Shown: positions 24,060-35,300 of the stretch, one piece after another
How positions within the stretch are numbered: position 1 is the stretch's first letter
Layout: each line of letters starts with the position of its first letter
Origin: Apus apus
Taxonomy: Eukaryota; Chordata; Aves; Apodiformes; Apodidae
Direction: 5' to 3'
Assembly: GCF_020740795.1 (NCBI RefSeq)
Contig: NC_067283.1
Coordinates: 38,057,659-38,121,658, forward strand
DNA: 64,000 nucleotides
Program-made: the position numbers and the translations under genes
The notes under the pieces: generated by a model
What the model was told of the DNA's origin: nothing
Databases searched by the model: none
The model's input: only the letters and a program-made list of their open reading frames with translations

Positions 24060-24606
24060 CAGGTACTGGTTCTGGCTGGAGTGGAGTTAATTTTTTTCAT
24101 AGCAGCCTGCATGGTGCATTTGTGACTTTGTGCAGTGTTGCTAATACAGCAATACTTCAGTTTCTGCTGAACAGTGCTTGCACAGGAAAGCAAAGGCTTT
24201 CCCTTTTTCCCCACTTTGCCATCATCTGTTGGGCATGCTGGGGGTGGGCAAGAAACTTGTGAAGGAAACACAGCTAGGACAGCTGAACCAAATTGATCAA
24301 AGAGATATTCCACATCACATAGCATCATGCTCAGCAGTAAAAATCGTAGGTAGAGAATGAAGGACCTAGCTTTCAAGATGGCTGCTGCTTGGAGACTAGT
24401 TTTTGTGGGAGGTGGTGAGTGATTTCCTTTGTACTGCCTTTCCTCCCCCTACCTTTTTCCTTCAACTGTATCTTCATCTTTATCCTGATCCACAAATATT
24501 CTTGCTTTTATTCTTCCTATTTTATTCTCTCCTGCTGCAGGGAGGTGAGTGAGCAAGCAAGTGAGCAGCTGCTAGTTTGGTTGGATGCTGCCTGGTGCTT
24601 GGATTT
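24060..24606 (+). mobile_element. Old avian ERV LTR relic
   Basis: It opens with CTGGTTCTGGCTGGAGTGGA, then GTTAATTTTTTTCATAGCAG. Later come GGACAGCTGAACCAAATTGA, GATATTCCACATCAC and AGCATCATGCTCAGCA. This matches the U3 layout of a widespread avian LTR family as I remember it. The 3' part (GTGAGTGATTTCCTTTG, a C/T-rich tract, GTGAGTGAGCAAGC) fits the rest. It is strongly diverged, with no internal genes. Confidence 0.65.
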
Positions 24607-26200
24607 ATGCTGATAATGTATACAGTAAAAAAACATCTGTTTATCAAGATTTTGATGTTTTGCTCAGCAAATACTGCAGTACAGCCAAACACAGTGAAAC
24701 CAGCCAGAGGGTTATGGAAAATAAACAGTGCATTAGGGCAGGATTACCTGATTTAAAGGGCAACTCTCTCAAGTATTCTAGAAGACAGTGTTCACCATAA
24801 AATTCACAAACTCATGGCTCAGAGAACTTGACTAATTTCAAACACTCTTCTCTGGAGCTTGCCTGGCATTCTATATCACTGGTGAATTCAAAGACTTATT
24901 CACTTCTTAAAAGTTATGTATTTGCCTTACATGAAGCATTTATCTAAGTGATTAACTTTTACTTAGAAAAGCAGAATGGTGAAATTATTACTCTCAGACC
25001 AATCTGCTAACAATGGAAAAGAACTGAAGAAGATTAAAATAAGAACAGTTTGGTTTTATTGCATCCACTTCAGCAATTTTTAAAGCATTGGTATGTCCAT
25101 ACTAGGGAAGGGGAAAAAAGTGGAGATTATTAAAAAAAAAAAAAAAAAAAAAGGAAGTAATGATTGATTATACTTTTCCTTTTTGTTCTCAGCATATTCC
25201 AAAAGTAGCAGCAACAGCGGGAGCAGATAAATCGGTATTGACAAGAGGACTGACTAGACATCTAACACTGAAGTCATGTATTTTATGAATGAATGGCATA
25301 AGCTTTGGTATAACACCAGCTCTTCCTAATTTACTTTTGGTTAAGTTAAACACACTAAAGCATATTCTAAGAAGTCAGCAACATCAAATCTTGGTTCAGT
25401 ATTTTCAGTGATGAAGCATCAGAACAATCTTCATTAAATTATACTGAAGATTAAGAAACACTATTGATAAACTTATTACATGTCTTACCAGTTCTTACTT
25501 CCTTCAAATGCCAACTTTTTAAATCTGTAGGACTGAAGAAACATACCATCACAGTTTCGCCTCCTATACCGCCCATTTACAGTCTGTGACCAAGTGATCC
25601 TTAGCCATCTCAAGGTCATCAGATCTTTGCATATTTCACCATGAGGCAAGCTTTCCAGTCTTTTAGCCATTCTTTAAGGCTTTCCCTGAATTATCCTTAC
25701 GTTTTTCAGCCTTCTTCCTCAATTACAGACAAAAACACAAAAAAACACCAACCGACAAACAAAAAACCCCACAAAACCCAACAGTCCCCAAAAAACCAAA
25801 ACCAAACAAAAACAACAAAACAAACAAAAACCAACCCACAGGATTACAAAGGCTTCACAATATACACCCGTAACACAGAAAACCAATGAAGTACATCCAA
25901 CGTACTCCAGAACAAGGGATGTTATTTAATATTTGCATGTATTAAGTCAGATTGTTTATATCCACCCACTAAACCATCAAGGTTTGTTCTGTATTAGCAA
26001 CCTGTCCTTTTAAGTCTTAGCGCTCTCCCAATAACGAGCCTACCTCCAAGGCTTTATTAGTGGTTATTTGATTTTACAAAAAGTTAGGAAGATTTCCAGT
26101 TGCAATTGGGATTTTCTTGTGTAGTTCCTTCTTTGAATTCTTTTGTCTAGTGGATTTGGAGACTGGTTCTATTATGGCATTAAACCAAGACTCTTCTGTG
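24607..26200. other. Intergenic, with simple A/C-rich tract
   Basis: There is a poly-A run of about 22 bases near 25131-25152 and an AAAACACCAACC-type low-complexity tract at about 25728-25845. No exon is seen. Confidence 0.55.
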
Positions 26201-26840
26201 GGATAGCTAGTCCCCAACCCTGGCACTTCAGTGGCCCTCTCAGGCTACCCCGCACCCGCAGCCCATGGAGGACACGCACGGAAGATGCGCGGTCACTTCC
26301 AGAGGCTCTTCTCAGGTTGAGAAGCGGGAGGTGCGGGACACCAGTCGGACAGAGCTCCCGCCCTGCTGGCAGGACAGGCCAGGCGGCCGTGCCCACCGAC
26401 TCCTCCAGCCTCACCCGGCCACAAAGCACCGGCAGAGCGGAGCGGAGGGGAGGGCCGGACACCCCCCCCCCCCCCCCCAGCCCCGCGTGGCTCCCTCCGG
26501 CGGCGGCGGGGACGCGGGGCTGCCCTGCCCGCCTCGCGCCTCTCCCGCCGGCCTCCGCGCGGGCTGGCACGTGGCGGCCGTGGCGGGGGGGAAGGTGACG
26601 GGCGGGGGTTCCAGCCCCGCCTCCCGCGCCGCGTTCCCGCGGTGAGGGCCCGGCGGGGGGAGCAGGGCGAGGAGGAGGGGAAGCCAAAGGGGGAAGGGAA
26701 AAACGGTGGGAGAGAAGCGGGGTCACATGACGGGAGGGCGAAACGGAAGCGCCTGCCGCGTGCGGGCCGTGACGTGGCGGCAGCGGCGGAAGTACGTGTG
26801 CGTGCGTGTGTGTTTTGGTCGGGGCAGAGGCGGCGGAAGT

Positions 26841-27066
26841 CGGCGGCGGGCTGGGTGAGGCACGGCTGCGCCCCCGCCCCTCGCCCCCACCGAGGAGCCG
26901 CCTTCCCGCTTCCCCCTCCTCCGCCCACCCCTGCCCCGGCTCACCCGCCGGCACGGACGGACGGACAGACAGACAGACAGACAGACGTCGCTGCGCCACT
27001 ACCGGCCAGTTCCCCCGGCTCCCCCCAGTACCCCTCCGCCGCGCGCGGCCCCCGCGGCCTGGCCAG
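26841..27066 (+). other. RAB5A: RAB5A non-coding exon 1 (5' UTR, start approximate)
   Basis: Ends CTGGCCAG at a consensus donor GTGAGG. Rab5A genes have an untranslated first exon, and this is the only good donor in the island before the 5 kb intron. The 5' end is a guess. Confidence 0.55.
26954..26986 (+). repeat. GACG/GACA tetranucleotide repeat
   Basis: About eight imperfect GACG/GACA units lie inside the probable non-coding first exon of RAB5A, so length variation would alter the 5' UTR. Confidence 0.85.
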
Positions 27067-30000
27067 GTGAGGAAGAGGAGGAGGTGCTGGTGGCGGCGGT
27101 GGGCCGCGCTCACGGGGCGATAGGGCCCCGGCGGCGATGGAGGGGAGAGGAGGGCCTCTGTTGTTCGAGCTTCTGCTGGAGGCCGGCTGCCCAGGCCTCG
27201 CCGCCGGGCCCTGCCGGAACACGGCCGTGGTGCCGGCGCGGTGGGCAGCCCGGTGTGCGGGGAGAAGAGGCTCGGTCTCTTCCCTTCCCGTCTCAAAATG
27301 GCGCCCCCGATTTTCCCACTTCCCCTTATTCCTGTGACTGGAAGGGACCCGCGGGGGAGGGGAGGTGGCGTTGGAGGGGACTGGGCCCGGGACTGCGGCG
27401 AGAAGGAGAGAGTGGGGATCTTCCCCTGCGTGCGGGCTCTCCTGCGGTGGGTTACCATGGGTTGGGTCCCCCTGCAAGGGCAGGGTTGTCCCTTTCGGGT
27501 TGCTCGTGAGATGTGGAAGTCGATGCTAGGAGATGGGTCCCTCTCTTTCCCTTTCACTTGTGGCAGGAGGAGGGACGGTGAATAAAGTGGGAAGCAAAAT
27601 ACTTAGGTAACGCGTCGCCATCCCGGGGATCGCGGCAGGTGTAGTATACTAGATGTGCACTGCATAACACTTAATAGGAGCTAGATACAAAGCTAGAGTA
27701 TGGTGGAGGAGGAAACCTGTGCCCTCTCATGTCTTAGAGGAGAGCTGAATTGATCTATCAAAATGCTCGAAACAATAGGGCCATGAAAGTCTATTCTCTC
27801 AGCAGTTTTAAATTATTTTTTTCTACCTTATGCCTCTTTCAGAGACTGGGGATGGAAAAGAGAGGTTGAACAGCTAATTAAGCAGTTGAAATTAATCAGC
27901 TGCTTTCACACAATGTTCAGACCAAGTTAAAAGCATGACATCTTTGTTTTTTCCCAGTTGAGTAGTGACTTTTCAGAATTGCAGACAGGCTAGATTGCAT
28001 GTGTGTATTGTTATTCTGTAATACAAAATGCCAGGGAGAAGGTAGATGTTAGCTGAAGTGAGGTGGCTAGAGACAATGGTAGTACAGTCATCATTCCTTA
28101 TATTTCCTGCATGATAAACCCGTTTATCAGAAAGCAGTTGGTACTATACATGATTCATATGAGCTTATGAGATGGCTATTGTCTTTAATTGGAAGGTTAT
28201 CATTTTTTTGCAGTGACTGTGTTGATTCACTTGTTTAACTTAATGTCTTATTATGTTTCAATATAAATGGCTTACCTGTGACAAGTGTTTTGATAGTTGT
28301 ACATATTACCGTCTTGAATGCTGCAGTAAGATGCCACACTAATTCTGCCCAACCTGAAAGGGAGTAACAACATACATGGTTAGTGGGAGTGCCTAATGAA
28401 AAAGGCTTTTTACATAGTCCTTTTTTTAAACATTCAAGATAGTTAGTCAAATATAAACAAACTTAAACTAGATAATGGTTGCAACCTCAGCATTGTATGA
28501 TCTGTCCCTGTCATGAAGTTTGAAAAAGTTTACTGGAAATTATTACAATAGTAAATATGTTCATGATAAGAAAAACTGTCATTTGCTCTGAAATATGTAA
28601 GTGGTGCAATGTTACAGTTTCAAATTTATTGTGAATTTTTGTTGTGGTTTAATTATTTGATAATGCACTTAATCACAGTCATTGTAGGAAGAGTGTTAGC
28701 TGTCTTACTACTTAGTAGGCTGGCTTTTCTTACTAGTGTTACTGTGATACTTTTTTATTTCTTCTAGTTTAAAAGAAGGACTGATCTGAATGGTTACATT
28801 ACTGAATTATGCTATTGTGAGTTTGTAGGTATTGGTTAAGACTGTTTTTGTTTTGTACACAGACACATTAATAAAGATTATCTAGCAACATATAAATTTC
28901 TCCTCTAAAGCTATGAGAATACCCAGCATCTGGTAAATTACTTGGGGGGATTAACTGAAGTATTTTTCTAATAATATGCTCCAAACTTTGTTGTTCTGGC
29001 CTTTCAGCATGGAGCTGCTGTCTTTTTGAGAGAGTGAAAATTCCTACTTACCAGAAGGGCCTATGTATTTGTAGTACCCAAGGCTGCTAAATGGGCCTTG
29101 CCTTTTCATATAGGATGAAGTTCTCACATTAAACTCCATACAAGTAAGAAAATCTCACTCATTTCTATCCATATGAAGCCACCCATCTAAGAAACTTTCA
29201 TAGTATTTTCCTCAGCAGATTTTTATGGAAGTAGTTCCCTTGTGTAACTTCTATACATACTAGTTTGAGCTTGGTTTAAAAGTTCAAGTGAAGCAGTTGT
29301 GTTCTTACTTTTGTGAAGATGAATGAAAATGTCTTATCAAGGTTTTCTTTCTTCACACAAAAATGGGGCGGGGCAAGTTAGTGGATCTTTTTCTGTTCAG
29401 CACACAAATGTGAAAAGAACAGGCCAAAACCATTCTCTAATGTCTATTACAAACTGCAGTACTGCTTCTCTTCAGATTAAGAAAATCTTTTCCTCATTTT
29501 TTGTATTTATATGCTGCCATGTTGTGAATTTACTGAACAGTTTAAATATCATCTAAAACTTTGAAAGATTATTTCCGTATACACTTGTAGAATGTGTTAG
29601 TGACTTGTTTACATCAGAGTAATTCGGATGTGCTCGATTAGGTTTTCAGTCTTGCATTTTTTTTTTATCCTGAGTTTCTAAAAAGTGAGTGGTATTACTG
29701 TTGAATTAATTATATTTGCAGTAAGTTTCTGGAATCTGATGGCCTTCCTCTCAGGTAGTGTGATCTTGATCTCTGCTTGACAGCAGGTTATTTTTGAACT
29801 TGGTATGTGAGTGTCTAGAGTGATTTCTGGTGGGGGAGGGGTGTTATAAGGATATGAACTTGAAATTTCTCTGATAACTGCTGTCTGTAGCTTGGACATC
29901 TATAAAAATTGAATTAATTATTTTCTTGACAACTTCAGCTTTGCGCCCTGAAGGAGTTTTGCAATGGGTAGTAATTACTGTTTTGTATGTATTATAAATC

Positions 30001-32097
30001 TGATTAACTACAAGCTGTAAATGGCTAGTTGAAACATTGTGAGTTAAATCAGTCTTGCCTGTTCTTCTGTTTTGTCTCCTTTTGCTCTCAGTATGAGAGG
30101 CAGGAAGCCAAAAAGCAGTCATAGAGAGTAACCAGTGTGGTGGGCTGATTTCCTCACTCTGTGTCATCTAGAAGTCACTTGCTTGAAAGAACACTAACTT
30201 GCATGGTAATTGGGTGTAGACCTTATGGCTTCATTACTGCTTCAGAGTCTAGAAAAACATTGGATGAAATAAGATTAACGGGTTTTAAATTATTTCATGG
30301 TTATCCAGACACACTAGATAGAATGCTACAGCAAGTAGATGGTCTTTGTTTTAAAACAAAAGTGACTTCATTTTGTCATTATTTTTCCAAACCAAAAGAT
30401 AAATAAATGGCTAACAGTATTCTGAGCTACCTGTATTTTGGCTATGCCTTGCTGCTTTCTCTCAGAGTATAATTAGGGAGAGATTAACTGTTGTCACTGA
30501 TCTTTTTTTATACAAAGTTGCTCCACAACTTCTGAGGTGTAATCTCAGCAGCACATGCAGGAGGGAAAGAGTCTTGCCTGAGAACTGACAAACCAGCTCT
30601 GCATGAATTGTTTTATGCTGTAAGATGGAAGATCTGGCATTTTAAAATAACTGGATCCATTCCTAGATTGTAAAATATTCAACCAAAATTAATGAGTAAT
30701 AATTTTAATATTTAATTATCATAGTAGTTAATAATAATGGTTGTGGGATATGCAGGGGCTCTTTTGCTTCATCCTTTCACTGTGGTACACTTTCATGTGT
30801 TTCTAAGAACATATATCTAAAATTTGATATTTATTAGATCATGTTGTACAAATATCTCTTGTTTTAAGGCTATCATAATAGTCAAACAGGATAGAAAGTC
30901 AAGACAGACAGGATTGGAATATCCTACTTGGAATAAGCTAAATTACTTGGAGTGGTATGGGAAAAGGAGCAAATCGAGCAAATAGTCTTTCAGATATTGA
31001 AAATATTTTTTTCTAAGACCTGCATCCAAGTTCTGCTTACAGTGAAAAATAAAATGCCAGCTTTTCAACTGTTACATTGTTGAAATAATAATGCTAAGAT
31101 TTCTTTCTCTTTTATTGCATGAGTTTGTAAGGGAGGAAGGAGAATAGAGAAAGTTATGCCAGTCTTTCATACAGCAATGCCTTCTTGCAAAAGATGTGAT
31201 CTCCATTGTTATGCATATGAAAGTATAAATCTTAGGTTCAGAAGTGTTACCAGCAGAGTCTAAAGGCTTCCCTGGTTTTATTAATAAATACTGTGATTTC
31301 ACCTGTGAAAGGTGAGAAAGCGGACTAAGGAATACAGGGTTCATACTTGTTAACAAAGATCTCTGTGGTGAAGACTTATCTGGTAGGACGTGTATTAGTG
31401 TTAGAAATACCAGTTTACCACAAGAAGATAGTTCTCTAGTGGCTTGCACATGGTGATCTGGAGTTCTTACTGTTCAAGACAATCCAGAAAGCTTTGTTTT
31501 TTTCTTCTTAAGTGCAGTTGTTAACTAGAGAAGCTATTAATGATTTGTGCTTCACAGTCTTCTGTACATTTATCTAGGGAAATTGCATTTGGTATACGTG
31601 ATACAAGTGAATGATTAAGTATGCTTGCAAAGAATTTGATGTGTTGATTGAGTTTTCCTAGTTCCCTGATCTTTTTGGCATGCTTTAGTGGTGCTGACTT
31701 GAGAATATTTCTTAGTAATAGCAAAAATTACTGAAAAAAATTGTCATTTTCTATTTTACCCATAATGGAAAAATCTGAATCTGTTGTGTCATATTTAATT
31801 TTTGGTGTGTTAAAAAATAAGATACTGAAGTCTTGCAAGAAGAAACATAATTGGGTTTTAATGTCCTAATTTGAACCTTTAATGGGAGGACTAGATATTG
31901 AAGAAGGTAACTGCTTCATTTGTCATAGTTTTCTTTTGTAGACTTGACATCTTAACAGTGGTAGTAGCTGTACTCTGGACTATTTATTGACTTTGGTAAA
32001 TATTAGGACAAGTTAGATGTAATCCATGTTGCATTAGTGAATTAGATTTTTCTTACTTGGTTTGTGAATCTAATACCACCATCTTTTTCCTAAACAG
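27067..32097 (+). other. RAB5A: RAB5A intron 1
   Basis: A 5 kb AT-rich intron. I see no additional exon, repeat of known family or RNA gene. Confidence 0.6.
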
Positions 32098-32348
32098 ATT
32101 GTTACTGGCAGAAGTGCCGCTGAGATCTGAATCCTGGAACTTGCTTTCAAGCTCTTGAAACAAAGGACTTCTTTCTAATTTGGGCATGGCCAATCGAGGA
32201 GCAACAAGACCCAACGGGCCAAATGCTGGAAGTAAAATTTGCCAGTTCAAACTAGTACTTTTAGGAGAGTCTGCAGTCGGCAAATCAAGTTTGGTGCTTC
32301 GCTTTGTAAAAGGACAGTTTCATGAGTTTCAAGAAAGTACGATTGGAG
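32098..32348 (+). CDS. RAB5A: RAB5A exon 2 (5' UTR and first coding part)
   Basis: Acceptor CCTAAACAG, 88 bases of 5' UTR, ATG at 32186, then residues 1-54 with the P-loop and switch I. It ends in phase 1 at donor GTGAGA. Confidence 0.95.
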
Positions 32349-35300
32349 GTGAGAAAGTTATCCCAGTGATTTATTTTACATTGAGTTTATATTATCTTTG
32401 CCCTTGATAACCTTGAATGTAATGGCACATCTAGAATGGGTCAGTGACAGCAAGGTTCAAATCTGAGCCCTGTGTCTCTAAGTGAGACCTGTAACTTTCT
32501 GAGCTAAAAGTTGTAGTTTACACAAGGCTGTAGAAAACATCCCTGTCAAATGGAGATAGCAAATGTGGCTTGAACTGGATTGTTTTGAAGCAGAGCTTAA
32601 TGTTACATTTTGTTTGTTGATGTATGTGTGGCTGTTCTAGTTGTGCTGTATGCTTAATGCATTAAATAACTGCTCAGTGAGAATTAAGAATTGAGTTTCT
32701 CTGAAAACAAAGTGCTGCATCTTCCAGGAAGTTTTTGTTGTCATTTATGCATCCTGGTTTTGCTTTTGATTTGGCAGAACTTGCTGCATTTCTGGATATA
32801 GCTTTCTTTGTTAGCAATCACAGAATTTAGTGTGCTGGTTTTACATTTTGTGACTTCAAACAAAATGGGTGCTAGCTAACTAGAATTTAAAAAAAGTAAT
32901 CTGTTTAACTGTGAACATAATGTTTTCCCTCTCCTGTCAATTTTATTCTGTTCTATTGGTTTTTGAAGTTGTTCGTGTTTTGAGCTACATTGCTCCTTGG
33001 ATAAATTTGAACTTATCTGAAAACATATAGACTTAAGCAAATTATGCATTTTATGGATTGATAAATATTCTCTAGTAGACCCTTTTGCTGCTTGCATGAA
33101 TCAGTGTGTTTCTTTGTTATGTTTGTGAAGCCCTTTCAGTGGTGTGTAGGTGTCTTAGCATATGAACACTTGTTGAAATGTAATAAATCTCCAAAGCTTG
33201 GGGTAATAAGTGCAAGCTGAATTTCATTGCATCGCTTTATTCCCCTATTTCTAGCGGTTAGGTGTATTTATTTTGTGTATCTGTCAGCATAAATGGAGAA
33301 CTACTTTTTTTTCCTCCTTTAGCAGTCTTACTAATGTTCGCTTCTGGTTTTGTGCATTTTATAATGGCTTTAGAATAGATGTTAAGTGTGAAAGGTTTCT
33401 GTAGTATCTCCTACAGCTGTATGGTAATATGGAGAGCATACTCAAAGATCTATAGTGAATTACCTTCCCAATATCAACATGGTTTTTAATTAAGTGAAAT
33501 TCATTGTTCAGTTGCAATAGGAGATCAGTGTTCTCCAATTCATTTAATCATTTAACCCACTTTTTTGTTTTTTCTCTTTTTTAGTGTCTGGGTAGAACAA
33601 GGGATAACAAACTCTGTTACACTTGAAAATTTATACAAAGGTTAAACAATGGCTTAAGTTCAAGTTCATATATGTGGAGTTTAATATAATCTCTGTATTA
33701 ACTTGTGCCTGTTCTATATAAAATAGAAACAAGGAAATGCCATATCATACAGCAGAGAGATACTAAATGCAGCAATGTTGGGATCAGAAAAAATTTTCTA
33801 TAGAGAACACTGTCTAACAGTAGCTTGTAGCTGCCTTAGGCACAATTTTTTTTCTATACAGAGGGGCCTTTTAACAAAGAGGAGCTTATGTGCATTGTGG
33901 ATCTGAATAAAAACATCTGAAAGAGAGCACAGTTAAAGGCAGATGTGTTGGGTGGTGGTGGTATGGTTTTGCCACTTCAGACTAGTGTAGCAATGCCTGT
34001 TGATTGCTTAAGACAAAAAGTATGGTTGTTAAGGATGATAAGCTTTCAGATAATTACCAAAGCTGATTAATTGTCAATTTATTATGGCCTTGCAAGATAG
34101 AAGAAAGTTACCTTGTTTGTAGAAATTAACTGGCATTTTATGGCGGTTGAAATGTTGCTTTCAAAAAAAAGAGGATGTCATAGAATAAAACTCATTTCAG
34201 TTCTCTTCCTGGATACTGTTCCTTTGTTTATGGTGTGAAAGTACATTCTTCTGTTGAAGAGAATGTTAAGAACTTCAGACTCCACTTGTTTAACATCTTG
34301 TCTCTGCCTTGGGGAAGTCTAATATTGAAATGATTCTAAGGAGGAAGCACTTAGTCTGATGCAAAATGTATGTTTTTTTCTCTTTATTTTGATTCTGGAC
34401 TGTCTGGGGAGCTACCAAGAGGAGCCTGTTTTACTGGTGATAGGATATTTAGCATTTAGAGAGATTTATGGTGATTTAACATTGGAAGATCAAAGCCTTT
34501 ACCTTCTCTACTCTGCCTGCTCATCTGTGATGGATGTTAATACCCCTGAAGCAGGAGCACCTGACCACTTAACTAGTCAGCTTCAGTATGTTAGTTACAG
34601 TGCCCTTTGTAAAGCAAGATTGACTTGCTTTTGGTTTACTGAAATTGAGTTGAAAGTTGCAGCAGTTTTGAAATGATGCATAGGCTATAATGTCTTGGAA
34701 TATGTGTGACAGGGTAACATCCCAGGTATGCAAAGGTTATGGGTCATTGTCTCTTCAGAGATTAGATTTAAATCAGCTACAATCTGTTGTTATGTTCAGT
34801 GGTGGGAGTCCCCCATTCAGCCGAGTAGAGGGGTTTCTCAGTGTTTCATCTAGCAAAAGGTCTTAAGTTTTTTTTGTTGTTCTTGTTCATTGATTGTGGA
34901 AGGAGCAAGGACAAGCCAGTCCACAGTATTTCACTAAATGTGTGTTGTGTCTGGAAAAACTGCTCCAAGCATTATGCTGGATTGCACAAACTTCCATCTA
35001 AATTGTTGGAGTTGTTTGATTTTCTGCAGTGTATTTGCTGTAACTGGGCAAACAACATGACTATAAAGCAGGTGATGCAGACAGCTTGTCAGACCACTGT
35101 AATAATTGTGTGCTTTTTTTAAACTTCAAAAACTAAAGTAGAACAGATGGATGAGTTAAGACTTAGAGGGTTAAGAGAACCCAGTAGCAGGAAATCTTGC
35201 TTTTCAGTGTGTTGTTCCTGAAGAAATTATTCAGATTCTAGCTTAGTTTTGTAATCTGGATTTCTATATTTTGTGGGTACTCACCTCTGTATTTCTAAAA

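Larger units (their letters stand above)
26230..27460 (+). promoter_or_regulatory. RAB5A: CpG-island promoter of RAB5A
   Basis: Strongly CpG-rich, TATA-less. Candidate sites by eye: GTCACATGAC at 26722-26731 (E-box, one mismatch to the TFEB CLEAR palindrome), TGACGTGG at 26770-26777 (CRE half-site), CGGAAGT at 26787-26793 and 26834-26840 (ETS), and AAAATGGCG at 27295-27303 (YY1-like, in intron 1). A run of 17 C lies at 26462-26478. The transcription start is probably between the ETS sites and the exon 1 donor at 27066. Confidence 0.75.

Noticed and set aside
25728..25845. AAAACACCAACC-type array as a possible satellite or CRISPR-like repeat
   Set aside because: Low-complexity A/C-rich sequence with no fixed repeat-spacer pattern.
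26172..27557. 461-codon minus-strand open frame across the RAB5A island
   Set aside because: Pro/Arg/Gly/Ser-rich low-complexity translation in a CpG island. Frames on the other strand are also open, and no homology or splice logic is seen.
34359..34676. 105-codon frame in RAB5A intron 2
   Set aside because: No acceptor/donor arrangement or homology; a chance open frame in an intron.
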